Shown here: positions 8,354 to 17,665 of the stretch, piece by piece
Position numbering within the stretch: the first letter of the stretch is position 1
How the letters are laid out: every line of letters begins with the position of its first letter
Source: CAVVIG01 sp050249955
Lineage (GTDB): Bacteria > Acidobacteriota > Vicinamibacteria > Vicinamibacterales > CAVVIG01
Length of the DNA: 64,000 nt
Reading direction: 5' to 3'
Assembly: GCA_050249955.1 (NCBI GenBank)
Contig: JBFWPN010000013.1
Location: forward strand, 101,967-165,966
Made by a program: the position numbers and the translations under genes
Notes under the pieces: model-generated
Seen by the model: only the letters and a program-made list of their open reading frames with translations
Databases searched by the model: none
Told to the model about the DNA's origin: nothing

Positions 8354-9288
8354 GCGGTCTCCGTGCTGAATGGCGTGGCCAGCACGCCCCCGTCCGGGCC
8401 TGGCATCAGGATCGAGCGCGACCACGAGGTGCCGGCCGGCACGTGCACGCCGTCGGTGAGGATGCACTGGTCGACCCGACATCGCTCGCCGACGCGGACG
8501 TCGTGCCAGGCGATGGAGCGGGTGACCGTTGCCCCGGCTCCGACGAGCGCGCCGGCATGCTGGCTGTCCTGGCCGGAAGGGGCGAAGGCCCACGACGTGG
8601 ACCAGTAGTCCGTCACCGTGCCGATGTCCCAGAAGCGGGCGTCGCATCGATGCGCGCGGATGCTGCCCGGGGCCGCGGCAATCAGCCGATCGTACACGTC
8701 GCCCACCGAGTTCGACGGCACGCCGGCTGGTGCCCCGTCGAACGCCCGCCGGTGCGCCACCTGCACGCCGATGAAGTGGAACGACCGCTCGGAGGAGCCG
8801 CGCGGCACCACGCCGAGCACGGCCCCGTCGCCCGCCACGCGCAGCCCGCTGTAGCGGTGTGGTTCCACGTTCGGAATGACCGCCATGGTCACCTGCGCAC
8901 CGCTGGCCCGATGGTCGTCGATCATCGGGGCGAGTGCCAGGTCGGTCAGCGTGTCGCCGTTCACGATGAGGAAGGTGTCCGCGCCGATGATGTCGAGCGC
9001 CTGCCTCGGCCCGCCCGCGCTGCCGAGCACCACCGGGTGTTCCCAGGAGTAGCGCACGCGCACGCCGAGGTCGCTGCCGTCGCCCGTGGCCGACACGATC
9101 GTCTCCGGCAGGTGGTGCAGGTTCAGCACCGCCTCGCGGATGCCGGCCTCGTGCAGCCACGCCAGGATCCGCCGCACCATCGGGGTGCCGGCGACCGGAA
9201 GGGCCGGCTTGGCGCGGACGAGTGTGAGCGGACGGAGCCGGGTGCCGAGTCCCGCGGTCAGCAGGAGCGCATGGGTGATGGTGGACAC
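8350..9288 (-). CDS. MurU-like sugar-1-phosphate nucleotidyltransferase
   Basis: 312-aa NTP-transferase. The N-terminus carries LLLTAGLGTRLRPLTLVRAKP (GxGTRxRP nucleotide loop and the Lys that follows it), then the product-binding block FLIVNGDTLTD; the C-terminal third has left-handed-helix-like hexapeptide character (VGAGATVTRS). MurU converts MurNAc-1-P to UDP-MurNAc; pairing with the AmgK-like kinase supports this. The start chosen is GTG 9288, which leaves 10 nt after the CYTH gene; earlier codons would lie inside that gene. Confidence 0.78.
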   Translation of the reverse strand: MSTITHALLLTAGLGTRLRPLTLVRAKPALPVAGTPMVRRILAWLHEAGIREAVLNLHHLPETIVSATGDGSDLGVRVRYSWEHPVVLGSAGGPRQALDIIGADTFLIVNGDTLTDLALAPMIDDHRASGAQVTMAVIPNVEPHRYSGLRVAGDGAVLGVVPRGSSERSFHFIGVQVAHRRAFDGAPAGVPSNSVGDVYDRLIAAAPGSIRAHRCDARFWDIGTVTDYWSTSWAFAPSGQDSQHAGALVGAGATVTRSIAWHDVRVGERCRVDQCILTDGVHVPAGTSWSRSILMPGPDGGVLATPFSTETA

Positions 9289-9298
9289 GGGCGGCCGG

Positions 9299-9856
9299 TC
9301 AGCGTGAGAAGACCATGCGATCGCCGGGGGCGATGCCGCGCTCCAGGCAGTTGCGCACGTAGAGGCTCCGGTACGACTCGGCGAGGTAGTCCGACGGCGT
9401 GCGCCCAAGGTTGCGCGCGGTGCGGGTGATGCTCTCCTCGGAGCCCTCGATCTCCAGGAAGACACCCACGGGTGTCTCGTCGAGCGCGAGGTGCGCGTCG
9501 GCGAGCGCGTACTCCTCGCGGTACTTCTCGTAGACGAACGCCACATCGTACCCCAGGCGCCCGAGCACCTGCAGGACCACGGTGCCGTCCGCAACTGCAG
9601 TCTCGATCTCCTCCCGCACCTTCATCGGTCCCGGCTGCGGCGGGCCCTTGAACGTGAGGAACGCGCAGGTCGGCTCGAGGCGCACGCGGAGCGCCGAACG
9701 TGCCGTGCGCAAATGGCCATCCACGGTGTCGAGGATCAGGTCGGACTGGAGCCGTCGCGCGGCCCGCAGCGTGGCGCCGAGGGCGGCGACCGCCTCGCGG
9801 GCCTCGGCTACCGTCTCGAAGCGGAGCTTGATCTCGCGTTCCACCGGGGCGCTCAT
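9299..9856 (-). CDS. CYTH-domain protein (CyaB/thiamine-triphosphatase-like)
   Basis: 185-aa CYTH tunnel fold with the signature ExExK at residues 6-10 (EREIKLRF) and further acidic/basic strand residues (LRVRLE, LTFKGP, REEIET, VFLEIEGSEESI). Family members hydrolyse triphosphates or act as class IV adenylate cyclases; the exact reaction is not inferable here. First gene of the minus-strand unit leading to murU/amgK. A TAGAGT hexamer ends 8 nt before the ATG, so the message may be leaderless. Confidence 0.85.
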   Translation of the reverse strand: MSAPVEREIKLRFETVAEAREAVAALGATLRAARRLQSDLILDTVDGHLRTARSALRVRLEPTCAFLTFKGPPQPGPMKVREEIETAVADGTVVLQVLGRLGYDVAFVYEKYREEYALADAHLALDETPVGVFLEIEGSEESITRTARNLGRTPSDYLAESYRSLYVRNCLERGIAPGDRMVFSR

Positions 9857-9864
9857 CGTTCACC

Positions 9865-9870
9865 ACTCTA
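9865..9870 (-). promoter_or_regulatory. Candidate -10 box (TAGAGT) 8 nt before CYTH start
   Basis: Minus-strand TAGAGT is separated from the ATG at 9856 by 8 nt, the same geometry as at several other genes in this window. It would give an RNA starting at or next to the start codon. Confidence 0.45.
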
Positions 9871-9889
9871 TCGCATGGGCGTCGCGAGG

Positions 9890-9910
9890 ACTTCAGGCTT
9901 CAGGCTTCGG
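9890..9910. repeat. Short 7-nt tandem array (ACTTCAG/GCTTCAG/GCTTCGG)
   Basis: Three consecutive 7-mers in the gap between the CYTH start and the htrA terminator. They belong to the same CTTC/GAAG heptamer family as the arrays at 31409-31443 and 55839-55907. Confidence 0.6.
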
Positions 9911-9929
9911 ATGGCTCAGACGAACGAGA

Positions 9930-9964
9930 AACGCCCGCGCCTCCGTGGTGGAAGCGCGGGCGTT
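9930..9964. terminator. Strong hairpin terminator after htrA
   Basis: An 11-bp perfect stem (AACGCCCGCGC at 9930-9940 with GCGCGGGCGTT at 9954-9964) and a 13-nt loop. On the minus strand it ends in GCGTTTCTCG, a short T-rich tail appropriate for htrA. Confidence 0.75.
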
Positions 9965-9979
9965 GTGTCTGAACTTCAG

Positions 9980-10007
9980 CGATTAGCGATCGGCAATTCG
10001 CAATTGC
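9980..10007. repeat. 7-nt repeat array of the CAATTxG type
   Basis: Four consecutive 7-mers (CGATTAG, CGATCGG, CAATTCG, CAATTGC) directly after the htrA stop. Related to the GCAATC-type arrays at 34401-34479 and 35341-35427. Confidence 0.55.
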
Positions 10008-10012
10008 CGTCC

Positions 10013-11605
<1,593 letters not shown>

Positions 11606-11618
11606 CGTTCCTCCGTGC

Positions 11619-12818
11619 TTACACCAGGGCGAGAATGGCTGACTGCAGGGGGCCGCTCACCTCGGCCGATCCCGCGCGAACGATCATATTGATCTCGGTC
11701 CGGATGCCGAAATCGTCGAAATAGACGCCCGGCTCGATCGTAAACCCGGTGCCGGGCAGCAGGCGACGGTCGTCGTGGGTTTCGTAGTCGTCCATATTCA
11801 CGCCCGTGCCATGGACCGTCTCGCCCAGGCTGTGACCGGTGCGATGCAGGATCTGTGCACCATAGCCGGCGTCCCTGAGCACGCTCGACGCGGCCCGGTC
11901 CACTTCCCAGCCACGGACGTCCTGGCCCTGCCGTGCCCGATCCTGCACCAACCGGACCGCGGCGTCACGGGCGGCGGCCGCTGCGGCAAACGCATCAGCC
12001 TGACGGCCGGGGACGATCGGCCCGGTGAAGCCCACCCAGGTGATATCGGCATACACCGCACCCGGCTGGTCCTGCTTGCCCCAGAGGTCGAGGAGCACCA
12101 GCTCGTCCTTTCCGATCCGGCGGCTCCGCCCGGCCGTGGGGAGGTAGTGCGGATTGCCGGCGTTCTCCTGGGCCGAGACGTTCGGATCGGAGTCCGTCAC
12201 CAGCCCCTCGTCGCGGAACCAGCCGGCCATCAGTTGCTGGATGTCGTACTCGGTGGTGGCGACGCCGTCTGCCAGGCGCCGGGCCACCGCGTCGAACGCC
12301 CGGTCCTTGATCCGGTACAAGGCGTTGGACGCTGCCAGGTGCGTGCGGATTGCAGGCTCGTCCCACACCGCCGAGAACCGCTGCACGAGATCGCCGGACG
12401 ACATCACCTCGGCACCGCACTGGCGGACGAGTTCGACGGTGCCGGCATCCACCCGGGCCACGTAGGGGATGGCGCACAGGGGCGAGTACTCCATCGCCAC
12501 GCGACCCACTCCGTGAAGCAGCCGCTGAAGCCCGGCTACGAGCTGTTCACGCCCGGCGTAGCGCTCGCTCGTGCCCGGCAGGTGGGCGAGTGAGTGCGGT
12601 TCGATGGCGTGCACCAGCGCGCGCGGCTCACCCGATGCCGGGATCAGGTAATACCAGCGCCGGGTGGCCAGGTGACCACCCTGTTTCTGGACCCCGGTCA
12701 CCTCGGCGGCGATCGGGTTCAGGCCCCGGAAGTCGTAGAGCAGCCAGCCGTCGAGACCATCGGCCCGGAGCGCCGCCTGGATGGCGGGAAGATCCAAGGA
12801 GCCGGACGCTGCGGACAT
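11619..12818 (-). CDS. M24-family metallopeptidase (Xaa-Pro aminopeptidase-like)
   Basis: 399-aa pita-bread-fold peptidase with a creatinase-type N-terminal domain and a C-terminal catalytic domain. Likely metal ligands occur in LVLLDLWGK, VYADITWVGF, HRTGHSLGETVHG, FTIEPGVYF and IRTEINM. The start was set at ATG 12818 (MSAASGSLDL) rather than the in-frame TTG 9 nt earlier, because a TATACT hexamer ends exactly 8 nt before that ATG. No signal peptide, so cytoplasmic. First gene of the unit with htrA. Confidence 0.9.
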   Translation of the reverse strand: MSAASGSLDLPAIQAALRADGLDGWLLYDFRGLNPIAAEVTGVQKQGGHLATRRWYYLIPASGEPRALVHAIEPHSLAHLPGTSERYAGREQLVAGLQRLLHGVGRVAMEYSPLCAIPYVARVDAGTVELVRQCGAEVMSSGDLVQRFSAVWDEPAIRTHLAASNALYRIKDRAFDAVARRLADGVATTEYDIQQLMAGWFRDEGLVTDSDPNVSAQENAGNPHYLPTAGRSRRIGKDELVLLDLWGKQDQPGAVYADITWVGFTGPIVPGRQADAFAAAAAARDAAVRLVQDRARQGQDVRGWEVDRAASSVLRDAGYGAQILHRTGHSLGETVHGTGVNMDDYETHDDRRLLPGTGFTIEPGVYFDDFGIRTEINMIVRAGSAEVSGPLQSAILALV

Positions 12819-12826
12819 AGGTGTCA

Positions 12827-12832
12827 AGTATA
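12827..12832 (-). promoter_or_regulatory. Candidate -10 box (TATACT) for M24-htrA unit
   Basis: Minus-strand TATACT lies 8 nt before ATG 12818, predicting a leaderless or near-leaderless transcript. It overlaps the alternative upstream TTG start, arguing against that start. Confidence 0.55.
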
Positions 12833-12905
12833 GACGTGGTTTTTCACCGGGCAGCCGTCCGGAACGCCGGAGCCCGCGTCAAAATGGCCGGGACTTCCCG
12901 AACGA

Positions 12906-12911
12906 TATAAT
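12906..12911 (+). promoter_or_regulatory. Consensus -10 box (TATAAT) for VWFA gene
   Basis: A perfect TATAAT in G+C-rich DNA, 16 nt before ATG 12928; predicted start near 12918 leaves a leader of about 10 nt carrying GAGG at 12919-12922. No clear -35. Confidence 0.6.
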
Positions 12912-12927
12912 CCGCTTCGAGGTCAGC

Positions 12928-15039
12928 ATGTTCATGAAGGCACGCGTCAGGATTGCCGCCGCACTCATCCTGCTCGCCGGCGTCACGCTGGGAGCCGGGC
13001 AGGGCCAGCCACAGGATCCGCTCACCCAGGGTCCGACGTTCAAGGCCCAGGTGGAGTACGTCGAAGTGGACGCCGTGGTCACCGACGAGCAGGGCAACTT
13101 CGTCCGCGACCTGAAGAAGGAGGACTTCCAGGTTCTCGAGGACGGGAAGCCACAGACGGTGTCCACCTTCACGGTGGTCGACATCCCGATCGAGCGGGCC
13201 GAGCGCCCGCTGTTCTCGCCCACTCCCATCGAGCCGGACACGAGGTCGAACGAGCGGCCGTTCGACGGGCGCGTCTACGTGATGATCCTCGACGACCTGC
13301 ACGTCGACGTGCTGCGCTCCCAGCAGGTGAAGCGCTCCGCGCGGCAGTTCATCGAGCGGAACCTCGGCGCCAACGACCTCATGGCCGTGGTGTTCACCGG
13401 GGGCCGGTCGGCCGATGCGCAGGAGTTCACCAGCAACAAGCGGCTCCTGCTGAACGCGGTCGACAGGTTCATGGGCCGCAAGCTCCCGTCGGTGACGGTC
13501 TCGCGCAACGAGCAGTTCTATCGGCAGCAGCTCGGGCCCGATGCCGGCAGTCCGGTGCGCGACCCGAACGACATGGAGCGCGGCCGCAACGCCCAGAACA
13601 TGCTCGCCACGCTGCGCCAGGTCACCGAGTGGTTCGGCGGCGTCCGCGGCCGGCGCAAGACGATGCTGGTGTTCAGCGAGGGCATCGACTACGACCTGAA
13701 CGACATCATCCGCTCGTACGACGCCCCGCCCAGCCAGGCCGGCAGCATCCTCGGTGACATCCGCGACACCCTCGCCATGACCGCGCGGTCCAACGTGAGC
13801 ATCTACGGCATCGACCCACGCGGCCTCGCCACCGGCGGCGACGAGGCGATCACCCAGACCGACTTCGCGAACTCACAGGACCCACGCGCCGGCATCGGCA
13901 CCAGCTCCCTGAACTACGAGATCCGGATGTCGCAGGACAGCCTGCGCCAGCTCTCGGAGGAGAGCGGCGGGTTCGCCGCCGTGAACCGCAACGACACCGC
14001 CACGGTCTTCGACCGGATCGTGCGGGACAACAGCTCGTACTACGTGCTCGCCTACTACCCGCCGAACCCCAAGAACGACGGCAAGTTCCACCGCATCGAG
14101 GTGAAGGTGAACCGGCCGGGCCTCACGGTGCGCGCACGCCGTGGCTATGCCGCGCCCCGGGGCAAGCCACAAACGCGGAACACGAAGACCGGTGGCATGT
14201 CGCCCGAGCTGTTCGAGGCCATCAACAGCCCGCTCCAGGTGAGCGGCCTCACCATGCGGCTCTTCGCCGCCCCGTTCAAGGGGCCCCAGCCGAACGCCTC
14301 GGTGCTGATCGGCATCGAGTTGAGCGGGCGCGACCTGAGCCTCGGCGAGAACAGCAAGGTCGACATCTCGTTCATGGCGGTCGACAACAAGGCGAAGATC
14401 TACGGCGCGAGCAACAACGCGCTCACGCTCAACCTTCGCCCCGAGACGAAGGCGCGGGTCGAGCAGAGCGGTGTCCGCGTGCTGAACCGGGTCGACCTGC
14501 CCCCGGGCCGCTACCAGCTCCGCGCCGCCGCGCGCGACACGCTCAAGAACCTGATGGGGTCGGTGATCTACGACCTCGAGGTGCCCGACTTCTACAAGGC
14601 AAAGATGGCCATGAGCGGCGTCGCGCTGACCTCGATGGCCGGGTCGACGATGATGACGGCCAAGCCCGACGACCAGCTCAAGGCGGTGCTGCCGGCGCCG
14701 CCGGTCGGCCTGCGGGTGTTCCCGCAGAACGACGAACTCGCCGTCTTCGCCGAGATCTACGACAACTCCGGCAAGGCCCCCCACAAGGTGGACATCGTCA
14801 CCACGGTGCTCACCGACGAGGGCAAGGCGGTCTTCACGGTGGAAGACGAGCGCGATTCGAGTGAGCTCGGCGGGGCGAAGGGCGGCTACGGCTACACCAC
14901 CCGCGTGCCGCTGGGAGACGTCCCGCCCGGCCTCTACGTGCTCAACGTGGAGGCGAAGTCGCGCCTGGGCAACGACAATGCGACCAGCCGCCAGGTGCAG
15001 TTCCGTGTCGTGCCGGCCATGCGCGGCCAGCAGCCCTGA
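12928..15039 (+). CDS. Secreted VWFA-related protein (acidobacterial type)
   Basis: 703-aa protein with a signal peptide (MFMKARVRIAAALILLAGVTLG ending near GAGQGQP). The N-terminal strand pattern VDAVVTDEQGNFVRDLKKEDFQVLEDGKPQ is typical of the 'VWFA-related Acidobacterial domain' family. A divergent von Willebrand A fold follows (YVMILDDLHVDVLRS ... LMAVVFTGG ... RKTMLVFSEGIDY). The C-terminal part is beta-rich and unassigned. Function is unknown; such proteins are numerous in Acidobacteria and are thought to act at the cell surface. An alternative start is the ATG at 12934. Confidence 0.85.
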   Translation: MFMKARVRIAAALILLAGVTLGAGQGQPQDPLTQGPTFKAQVEYVEVDAVVTDEQGNFVRDLKKEDFQVLEDGKPQTVSTFTVVDIPIERAERPLFSPTPIEPDTRSNERPFDGRVYVMILDDLHVDVLRSQQVKRSARQFIERNLGANDLMAVVFTGGRSADAQEFTSNKRLLLNAVDRFMGRKLPSVTVSRNEQFYRQQLGPDAGSPVRDPNDMERGRNAQNMLATLRQVTEWFGGVRGRRKTMLVFSEGIDYDLNDIIRSYDAPPSQAGSILGDIRDTLAMTARSNVSIYGIDPRGLATGGDEAITQTDFANSQDPRAGIGTSSLNYEIRMSQDSLRQLSEESGGFAAVNRNDTATVFDRIVRDNSSYYVLAYYPPNPKNDGKFHRIEVKVNRPGLTVRARRGYAAPRGKPQTRNTKTGGMSPELFEAINSPLQVSGLTMRLFAAPFKGPQPNASVLIGIELSGRDLSLGENSKVDISFMAVDNKAKIYGASNNALTLNLRPETKARVEQSGVRVLNRVDLPPGRYQLRAAARDTLKNLMGSVIYDLEVPDFYKAKMAMSGVALTSMAGSTMMTAKPDDQLKAVLPAPPVGLRVFPQNDELAVFAEIYDNSGKAPHKVDIVTTVLTDEGKAVFTVEDERDSSELGGAKGGYGYTTRVPLGDVPPGLYVLNVEAKSRLGNDNATSRQVQFRVVPAMRGQQP

Positions 15040-15045
15040 CCGTCC

Positions 15046-15076
15046 CGAGGAGGACCGGACGGTCCGGTCCTCCTCG
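15046..15076. terminator. Perfect 15-bp hairpin after VWFA gene
   Basis: CGAGGAGGACCGGAC (15046-15060) and its exact complement (15062-15076) are separated by one base, 6 nt after the stop codon. Very stable but lacking a T-tract, so it may stabilise the 3' end or act as a non-canonical terminator. Confidence 0.55.
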
Positions 15077-15264
15077 ATTCCGCCCCGAGTTCGCCCGCCA
15101 TTCCTCTCCCGCCCGACCCGTTGGCTGCATGGCGCAGCCACCGATGCGCGATTCCTCCTGATCGTCCCTGTGGTGTGCCGCTTGTAGGCTAAAGGCTGAG
15201 GTACGCAGGCCGATAACGGACAGTGAAGACGCTCCTGTCCACTGATAACCCGCATCGACACGAT

Positions 15265-16461
15265 ATGGCAGACCTCACGGAACTTGGATTACGCAAACCA
15301 CAGGCAGCCGACCCGCCACCGGCGGCGGCAGGACCTGCGGCGCCGACGGCGCCGGTGGCATCGGCCGCGCCGGCCGCAGTGGCCGCACCGGCCAGCGTGG
15401 AGCCGTTCGTCGACAAGCGCGCGGACATGTTCGCGGTGTTCCTCGATCGCCTGATGGAGGTGCTCCAGCAGCTGGCGCCCGAGTCGGATCCGGCCGACCG
15501 TGAGGAGTTCCAGAACCGGATCAAGGAGTACCGGGCCGCGCTGCACGATCCCCGCCGCCGTGCGGAACTGCCGCAGGTGACCGACGCCTGTATCCGGCTG
15601 TGCCGGAGCTACCTTGAAGGCTCGCGCAGCTACTACGCGGAACGCGAGAAGGAGCTGACTGAGGTCATCAGCATCCTGCGCGACGCGGCGAAGCTCTCGG
15701 TCGGCAACTCCGCCGAGTTCAACGAGCAGGTGATGGCGAGCACCGACCGGTTCACCCGCATCGCACAGCTCGACGACATCCGGGAACTGCGCAAGCGGAT
15801 GTCAGACGAGGTCGGCAACCTCCGTCGGTCGGTCGCCGAGAAGCAGAAGAAGGACGAGGAGGCCTACACGCAGCTCACCGCGCGCGTCGAGACGCTGCAG
15901 CGCAAGCTGTCGGAGATGGAGGTCGAGGCGACCATCGATCCGCTCACGAAGGTTGGCAACCGGCGCCAGTTCGAGGGCTCGCTCGCGCGCCTCGTGTCCA
16001 AGGCGAAGGACTCGGGCACGTCGCTCTCCCTCGCCATGATCGACGTGGATCACTTCAAGAAGATCAACGACACGCACGGGCACCCGATCGGCGACCGCGT
16101 GCTGCTCTGCGTGGCGCAGGCGCTCGCGAAGGGGGTCCGCCAGACCGACGTGGTCTGCCGCTACGGCGGTGAGGAGTTCGCCATCCTCCTGCCAGGCGCC
16201 TCGGCAACGGAGGTCGAAGGGCGCATGAAGAAGCTGCTGCTCGACATCGCCAACAGCACCTACGAGTACGACGTCATCACGCGGAAGGAGCAGGTGCACT
16301 TCACCGTCAGCTGCGGCCTGGTCGATCTCGACTCCGAGGAGACGGCCGAAACCATGGTGAAGCGGGCGGACGAGGCGCTCTACGAAGCGAAGAAGAAGGG
16401 CCGCAACCGCGTGATCACGCGGAAGCGTTCGCTCATCGGGAAGATGCTGGCCTGGGGCTGA
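15265..16461 (+). CDS. Diguanylate cyclase (GGDEF) with N-terminal helical region
   Basis: Makes c-di-GMP from two GTP. A Pro/Ala-rich start is followed by a long helical/coiled region (about residues 50-215), which may be the signal-input or dimerisation part, then a GGDEF domain. The active-site loop is RYGGEEFAILLP and the inhibitory I-site RxxD (RQTD) lies the usual five residues upstream, so activity and product inhibition are both expected. No membrane segment. The start was set at ATG 15265; a GTG at 15223 would add 14 residues and neither has a good ribosome site. Confidence 0.92.
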   Translation: MADLTELGLRKPQAADPPPAAAGPAAPTAPVASAAPAAVAAPASVEPFVDKRADMFAVFLDRLMEVLQQLAPESDPADREEFQNRIKEYRAALHDPRRRAELPQVTDACIRLCRSYLEGSRSYYAEREKELTEVISILRDAAKLSVGNSAEFNEQVMASTDRFTRIAQLDDIRELRKRMSDEVGNLRRSVAEKQKKDEEAYTQLTARVETLQRKLSEMEVEATIDPLTKVGNRRQFEGSLARLVSKAKDSGTSLSLAMIDVDHFKKINDTHGHPIGDRVLLCVAQALAKGVRQTDVVCRYGGEEFAILLPGASATEVEGRMKKLLLDIANSTYEYDVITRKEQVHFTVSCGLVDLDSEETAETMVKRADEALYEAKKKGRNRVITRKRSLIGKMLAWG

Positions 16462-16491
16462 TCCGGGCGGCGAGCAGGACGGGACAAAAGC

Positions 16492-16526
16492 AAAGGGCCG
16501 GGGCGCCAGTGGCGCTCCGGCCCTTT
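16492..16526. terminator. Bidirectional terminator between convergent genes
   Basis: Stem AAAGGGCCGG (16492-16501)/CCGGCCCTTT (16517-16526) continues into an inner GCGCC/GGCGC stem. It lies between the GGDEF gene and the convergent secreted-protein gene, with A- and T-rich ends serving both strands. Confidence 0.8.
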
Positions 16527-16545
16527 GTGTTCCTGGAGGACGACG

Positions 16546-17016
16546 TTACTTCTTCTCGGCGGCGGCCGGGTCGTCCAGCGACTTCACCTTGGTCGGCTTG
16601 ACGGTGCCGTTGGCATGGGTGAAGTTCCAGTTGTTCGACTTCATCTTCGCGCTGTACGGCGTGTCGATGGTGATCGTCTGGACCTCTCCGGGCTGGAGGA
16701 ATCCGTTGACCACGCCGCGGCCGCCCGCCACGATGGCGCCCGCACCGTCGTACCAGGTCTCGGCCACCATGAGCCGCGCGATCGGGCCCGGGGTGGTGTT
16801 CTTCACCTTGATCGTCGTCTGCACCAGGCTCTTGCCCGGGATCGGCTTGGTCACCGGCTGCAAGATGTCGATGGTCGCCTCACCCTTGAAGGGCGGGACG
16901 ATCTTCTTGCCAGCCAGCACAGGCGTGAGCTGCGTGGACTGAGCCGCGACCACGGCGCCGGCAAACATCGTGGTGCTGATGAGCGTCGCGGCGACGGCAA
17001 AATGCACGCGATTCAT
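16546..17016 (-). CDS. Small secreted protein of unknown function
   Basis: 156 aa from ATG 17016, which has a strong GGAGG 6 nt upstream; longer frames extend into noncoding DNA. A signal peptide (MNRVHFAVAATLISTTMFAGAVVAAQ) precedes a beta-rich domain with TTIKVKNTTPGPIARLMVAETWYD and FLQPGEVQTITIDTPY, resembling an Ig-like fold that binds or modulates extracellular partners. The C-terminal tail is Lys-rich. No family recognised with confidence. Confidence 0.75.
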   Translation of the reverse strand: MNRVHFAVAATLISTTMFAGAVVAAQSTQLTPVLAGKKIVPPFKGEATIDILQPVTKPIPGKSLVQTTIKVKNTTPGPIARLMVAETWYDGAGAIVAGGRGVVNGFLQPGEVQTITIDTPYSAKMKSNNWNFTHANGTVKPTKVKSLDDPAAAEKK

Positions 17017-17081
17017 ATCGATCCTCCAGAAAAGTCGTCGGTCAGAAAAATTCGAGGCGGTGATTATACAGCAGTCTTCAC

Positions 17082-17540
17082 TTACATTTCCCCGTTCCAG
17101 TCTTCCGGTTCGGGATTCACGGTGCGGACGATTTCCATGTGCCACTTGCCCCCGCCCCAGGGCTCGATCACCTCGGCAGCCACGACGTCGACCAGCAGTT
17201 CCGAGAACAGCCGGCCCTCCGGGTCACCCTCGAGGTGATAGGCCGGGTCGTCCCAGCCGAAGTTCGGGTAGAGCATCAGCGTCAGGAACAGGTCGTACCC
17301 GTCGTCCACCACGATCAGCTGGCCGCAGGGCCGCTTCAGCGTGGAGTGATAGATCAGGTACTTCTCGGCGCTGTGGGCGCGGATATATCGCTTGAGGGCG
17401 AACTCCCGCGCAACGATCTCCTCGACGGCGATCTTCTTGTCCCAGCAGTCCCTGCAGTACTTCTCCTCGCCGCGGGGCTCGGAGACGTCCTTCGCGCCGC
17501 ACAGCGCACAACGCGCCTTGGCGACCGTCTTGCGTGGCAT
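17082..17540 (-). CDS. Zinc-ribbon protein of unknown function
   Basis: 152 aa with two CxxC pairs in the N-terminal 35 residues (CALC and CRDC), a probable treble-clef or ribbon zinc site. An acidic/aromatic C-terminal domain follows (DDGYDLFLTLMLYPNFGWDDP, GGGKWHMEIVRTVNPE). No assigned function. A TAGACT hexamer lies 6 nt before the ATG at 17540, another near-leaderless arrangement. Confidence 0.7.
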   Translation of the reverse strand: MPRKTVAKARCALCGAKDVSEPRGEEKYCRDCWDKKIAVEEIVAREFALKRYIRAHSAEKYLIYHSTLKRPCGQLIVVDDGYDLFLTLMLYPNFGWDDPAYHLEGDPEGRLFSELLVDVVAAEVIEPWGGGKWHMEIVRTVNPEPEDWNGEM

Positions 17541-17665
17541 CGGTTCAGTCTACCACTTCGAATCGCCCGGACCGCCCTGCGGGCCGGGACCGTTCGCCAC
17601 CCCCGGTCCCGTCCGGACGGCGGGCTCGGCCGCAGACCCCAGCCGGGCGGCCGGAGTCCTCCCGA

